Source: Thuidium tamariscinum
Lineage: Eukaryota; Streptophyta; Bryopsida; Hypnales; Thuidiaceae
Assembly (NCBI GenBank): GCA_947034885.2
Contig: OX344753.2
Coordinates: forward strand, 15,128,001-15,192,000
DNA: 64,000 nucleotides
Direction: 5' to 3'
Shown here one piece after another: positions 60,807-64,000 of this stretch (within the stretch, counting starts at the first letter, position 1; the number at the start of each line of letters is the position of its first letter). A program made the translations under genes and the position numbers. The notes beneath the pieces are model-generated. The model had not been told where the DNA came from and did no database searches. It saw only the letters and a list, made by a program, of their open reading frames with translations.

Positions 60807-63800
60807 ATGTCGGAATCAGCAAGTTGCTTAGATTGCAATTCCCTAGATGTATCTGTGCACTCTGTAGCAAGCGTGATGGGTGTTATATGTGACTGTCCAT
60901 CGTGTTTGAATAGGGCGATGGAGAGTGAAACTTATCGATACGTGGCTGTTGATTCGTCTCATCAAGAAGGTCAATTTGTCGACAGCAAAGTTAGTGGGAG
61001 AAATGGTGGCTATGGAGGTATGTCCAGATTCGACGGACGACCAGCCTGTGACAAAGGAGATGCCCTTATGGAAGATATTTTTTATCTTGGACAGTTTGGG
61101 CATGTTGCATTAACTCTCTCCGAAACTCATCTTTTGTGGCATTCCGTGGAGGATGATAAGAAGATGCTGGTAACTAATCATACCCTTACGTTGATTTGTC
61201 TTCACAAGTGGGGTAGAGGATATTGATCAACGGAACCTGTACGTGGTTTTCTCGAGATGTCCATATTTTTAAGCGTCTCTATGATGCATCTTTCTCACAA
61301 GCATGGTCTACATGAATATCGCTTATCATGTTTTTATTGTCAAGTCGTTTTGTATTTTGATTGTGCAGAATTTTGGCCAGCCCTCTCTTTGTAGCGCTGG
61401 TATGGGATACCCTCAGTTTGAAAACCTCTGATAGGAAGAGCAAGGTTTATGGGTGTTGTATTAATCGTACATGGTGTGGGTGAATAGGATGCAATTACGT
61501 TACTGTGCTGTGGAACTACACATGAGGATACTGAAGGGCTCCTACCGCTAGCAGAAATATTCGCAGTGAGTTCACCGGGTTTAGGTCCTGTCAGGCAGGC
61601 CAAAGCGTCGGTGTACGGTTCTCTTCCACCAAAACAGGTATGTATGTTTTTTCGTGGAGAAAATTAACACCTCCAGTGAAGTTAAACTTTAATTGCCAAG
61701 TTCTTGTTTGGCAATCAGAATAATGTTGGGCTTTGGGCAACTTTTTTATATCTTTGAGGGCGGCACTGCTTTTATGCATCGTCCTCATACTGGGAAGGGT
61801 AGTTGCACAGAGTTGAGGTGCACACATTTCTCCGGTCCGGTGGCAAGTGGGTCCCGAAGGTGTACGTGTTCGGCCACAACAATGCAGCTGTGGTGCAACG
61901 GTTGACTCAAAGGATTCAGCTGCTACTACACGCAGATTCTCACAGACCAAAGACATTGCTGGTATGTTTCACGCTGATGAGCCGCCTATTGTGGTGATTT
62001 TCAATGGCGTTCATGCATGGAGTGGTCGAAGTGACGAGCTATGTCATGGAAATGCAGTTTATTCTGACACAGGTGAAAAGCAGTAGATGTATGACCCTGG
62101 AGATCAAACCTGGCCTTCGCGAAACTGTACAGGCCTCGAATGATTTGTTTTTTATGGTTAGCGCAGGTCTTTGTCAATCCATATGGAGGAAAGGGATCTG
62201 GTGTACAAACATGGGAACGAGTAGAATCGCTTTTTGAGTTAGCGAAGATCCAAGTGAAGGTAAAGTTCGTAACGTATTAACTCTCCAGGCGGTTTGCATG
62301 TTCTAGCTATCAAAGCTTATACCCTCAAAAGTTAGACGATCGGCAATGGTGTTGTAAGCCATTAAACTAAGTGTTGGAAATCCACTTTTTGGTTTTGCAC
62401 CACGTGATGTGGATGTCGAATTGCTGGAAATTGAAACGCTATCGCATGTCGTTGATTGTTGCAGGTGATCAAGACTGAAAGGGCAGGTCATGCACGTGAT
62501 ATAATGGAACGTGCTACGAAAGACGAACTCCAAGCTCTGGATGGTGTGGTTGTCGTGGTCCGTTGCCTTGTAACCTTACAGCAGATAGAACAAGAATTTC
62601 TTTTGTATGTTGTCATTCAAAATCAAATTGAATATTCAGCATATAGTGCAACCTGCAGATGAGTTCCATAGTTCCATAGTTTTTTTTATTTTTTCAATAC
62701 GAAGCTTTCATCTTGGATATTGAGTCTTGCCATCTACTTCTTCTGGTAGGTAATTATCACTCTGGGTAACTTCTCGGAAGACTAACATGCTGACTCGCTT
62801 TAAAACGACTGTCATGTAATACGTAGGGTGGAGATGGGTTTTTCAACGAAGTTTTAAACGGCTTAGTCACAAATCGCCACAAAGCTCAGGCTGCTGTCGT
62901 GCCTCAAAGGTTGAATAGCTTTTATAAGAAAAGGACTCTTCGACAGCAACGTGATACTGAGGTTAATTTAATGTTCAACAATAAAGGAGGTTTGAAACCC
63001 CTACTTGGTGATTCAAACACCTCAGTAGGAAGATATTCAGATCAGCATCCTCTCCTTGAGAATAGAGATACACCTTCAAATTCAGGAGCTGCAGTTAGTC
63101 AAGAGGGAAAGAATGCTGGCACAGGAACGAAGACCAATTCGAATGGGTTTGGATCTGAAGGACCGGAGACAGCTGTAAGAGATGCAATGGCTCGTGCCGA
63201 AGAAGGTGAATTGCGAGGACAAGCTGACGGTGATTCTTTAGGTTACTTCTCCGTTTCCCTAAGAGTGCCAGTCCAGAATGAACAAGGAGATTTCTTGCAA
63301 CCTACAACAGATCCAATCATCGGTTCAAAGAGGAAAGGTTCGTATGCTTTTTGTTCAGCTAACCTCATGATTCACGCTTGAGCTTAACCTGCATTAAAAC
63401 TACCACTTATTACCAGCTTAAACGGGTTTTGATCTTGATTGCATTCGCATACTGTTGTGAAATGCGAGCTGGTAGTAAATCTTTCAGCTATGAACTGCAG
63501 GTGATGATTCTGAGTCTCCTGGAACGAGTTTGAGCAGTATAGAATTGGAGAATCCCAATACCTCTCTATCAAATTCGAATGCCAATCTACGGATTGGAAT
63601 AATACCTGCGGGATCTACAGATACAGTTGTTATCAGGTGCGTAGCAGCTTTTTGTTACCTCTCAGACTTCACAAGCCTTGAGTTATTGAATTTCCACTTG
63701 CTTGCTTTAGCCTTCACTATAAGTGCTGTTTGTTGTTGCAGGGAGATTTGTCTGTTTATGGTGAAAGCCTCTAATATTTTCACTCTGTTTCATATTGCAG

Positions 63801-63956
63801 TACTACAGGGACACGGGATCCTTTAACGTCAGCACTTCACATAATTCTAGGAGACAGCATGCCTCTGGATATTGTTAGAATAACGGGATGGAAAAAACCT
63901 TCTGAGGCTTCGCGAAATGAGAAGCCAGAAGTCCGTTATGCTGCATCGTTTGCTGG
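60807..63956 (+). CDS. CERK: ceramide kinase (3' end outside window)
   Basis: Eight coding exons: 60807-61169, 61527-61637, 61803-61961, 62167-62259, 62465-62557, 62827-63337, 63501-63636 and 63801-63956. All are in phase, and the gene then runs out of the window. The product belongs to the diacylglycerol-kinase catalytic fold. After a PH-like N-terminal part (LGQFGHVALTLSETHLLWHS, then VEVHTFLRSGGKWVPKVYVF) come VFVNPYGGKGSG (nucleotide loop), TERAGHARDI, the catalytic GGDGFFNEVLNGL, IIPAGSTD and TGTRDPLTSALHIILGD, ending at RYAASFAG. Ceramide kinase transfers phosphate from ATP to ceramide. In Arabidopsis (ACD5) this restrains ceramide-driven cell death. A Ser/Gly/Asn-rich linker of about 180 residues separates GGDG from IPAGSTD, as in plant homologues. 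The ATG at 60807 is the first of the open frame (context gcaaccATGtc). Confidence 0.93.
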
Positions 63957-64000
63957 GTAGGGACTCGTCCGACTTAGATGCTGCTTAAGATTATGAGAAG

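Noticed and set aside
61371-61414. An extra CERK exon beginning at AATTTTGGCC after a TGTGCAG acceptor
   Set aside because: Its usable donor leaves a phase that gives a stop in the next exon, whereas joining 61169 directly to 61527 keeps phase and matches family sequence.
1-64000. CRISPR arrays, rRNA genes, bacterial operons
   Set aside because: No regularly spaced identical repeats of that kind and no rRNA sequence seen; the spliced genes show eukaryotic nuclear DNA.

Overview
The window looks like nuclear DNA from a streptophyte, either a land plant or a charophyte-grade alga. It holds three spliced host genes at one side and across the middle, set in long AT-rich repeat-filled intergenic DNA. 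The short introns with GT..AG borders, the plant-type HMGB protein, the 759-residue COG2 and the plant-style ceramide kinase with a long low-complexity linker support this. The cytosine methyltransferase found inside a Ty3/gypsy element recalls elements reported from Klebsormidium-type algae. That hints at a seed-free lineage, but I cannot name a species.

Layout. 1-10.4 kb: the left arm of a large inverted repeat (1 to about 2500), then a spacer of about 7.3 kb with MITEs and an AT-rich TIR repeat, then the inner part of the right arm (about 9840-10424). 10425-31170: a 20.7 kb insertion splits the right arm, with CAAA on both sides. It carries a broken Ty3/gypsy-type element on the minus strand: upstream frames, gag, two zinc knuckles, a protease-like segment, a DNA cytosine-5 methyltransferase, reverse transcriptase, RNase H, integrase and a PHD-finger-like tail. 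Nested in it are a 3.3 kb LTR-like unit (18102-21395, TSD TGATG) and a CACTA-like element (about 13867-16534). 31171-33073: the outer part of the right arm. It mirrors window bases 1-1903 with no net length change.

33.7-35.8 kb: an HMGB chromatin protein gene on the minus strand with a 5'UTR intron. 36-53.5 kb: a gene-poor AT-rich stretch. It contains a family of non-autonomous TIR elements with GTGAGC-rich ends and 10-bp target duplications (one copy nested in a relative, another about 8 kb away in the opposite orientation), several MITE families, a folded-back palindrome cluster, and two small hydrophobic reading frames of unknown nature. 53.5-59.5 kb: COG2 (12 coding exons, minus strand). 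60.8 kb to the window end: a ceramide kinase gene on the plus strand, cut by the window edge after its eighth coding exon. COG2 and CERK are head to head across about 1.3 kb.

The three host genes are ordinary housekeeping or signalling genes: chromatin architecture, Golgi tethering and sphingolipid phosphorylation. No functional link between them is visible. The most interesting part is the repeat biology, especially the methyltransferase-bearing gypsy fossil and the layered insertions that allow relative dating. Exon borders were placed by eye from GT..AG rules, reading-frame phase and family knowledge. No alignment or database search was run.
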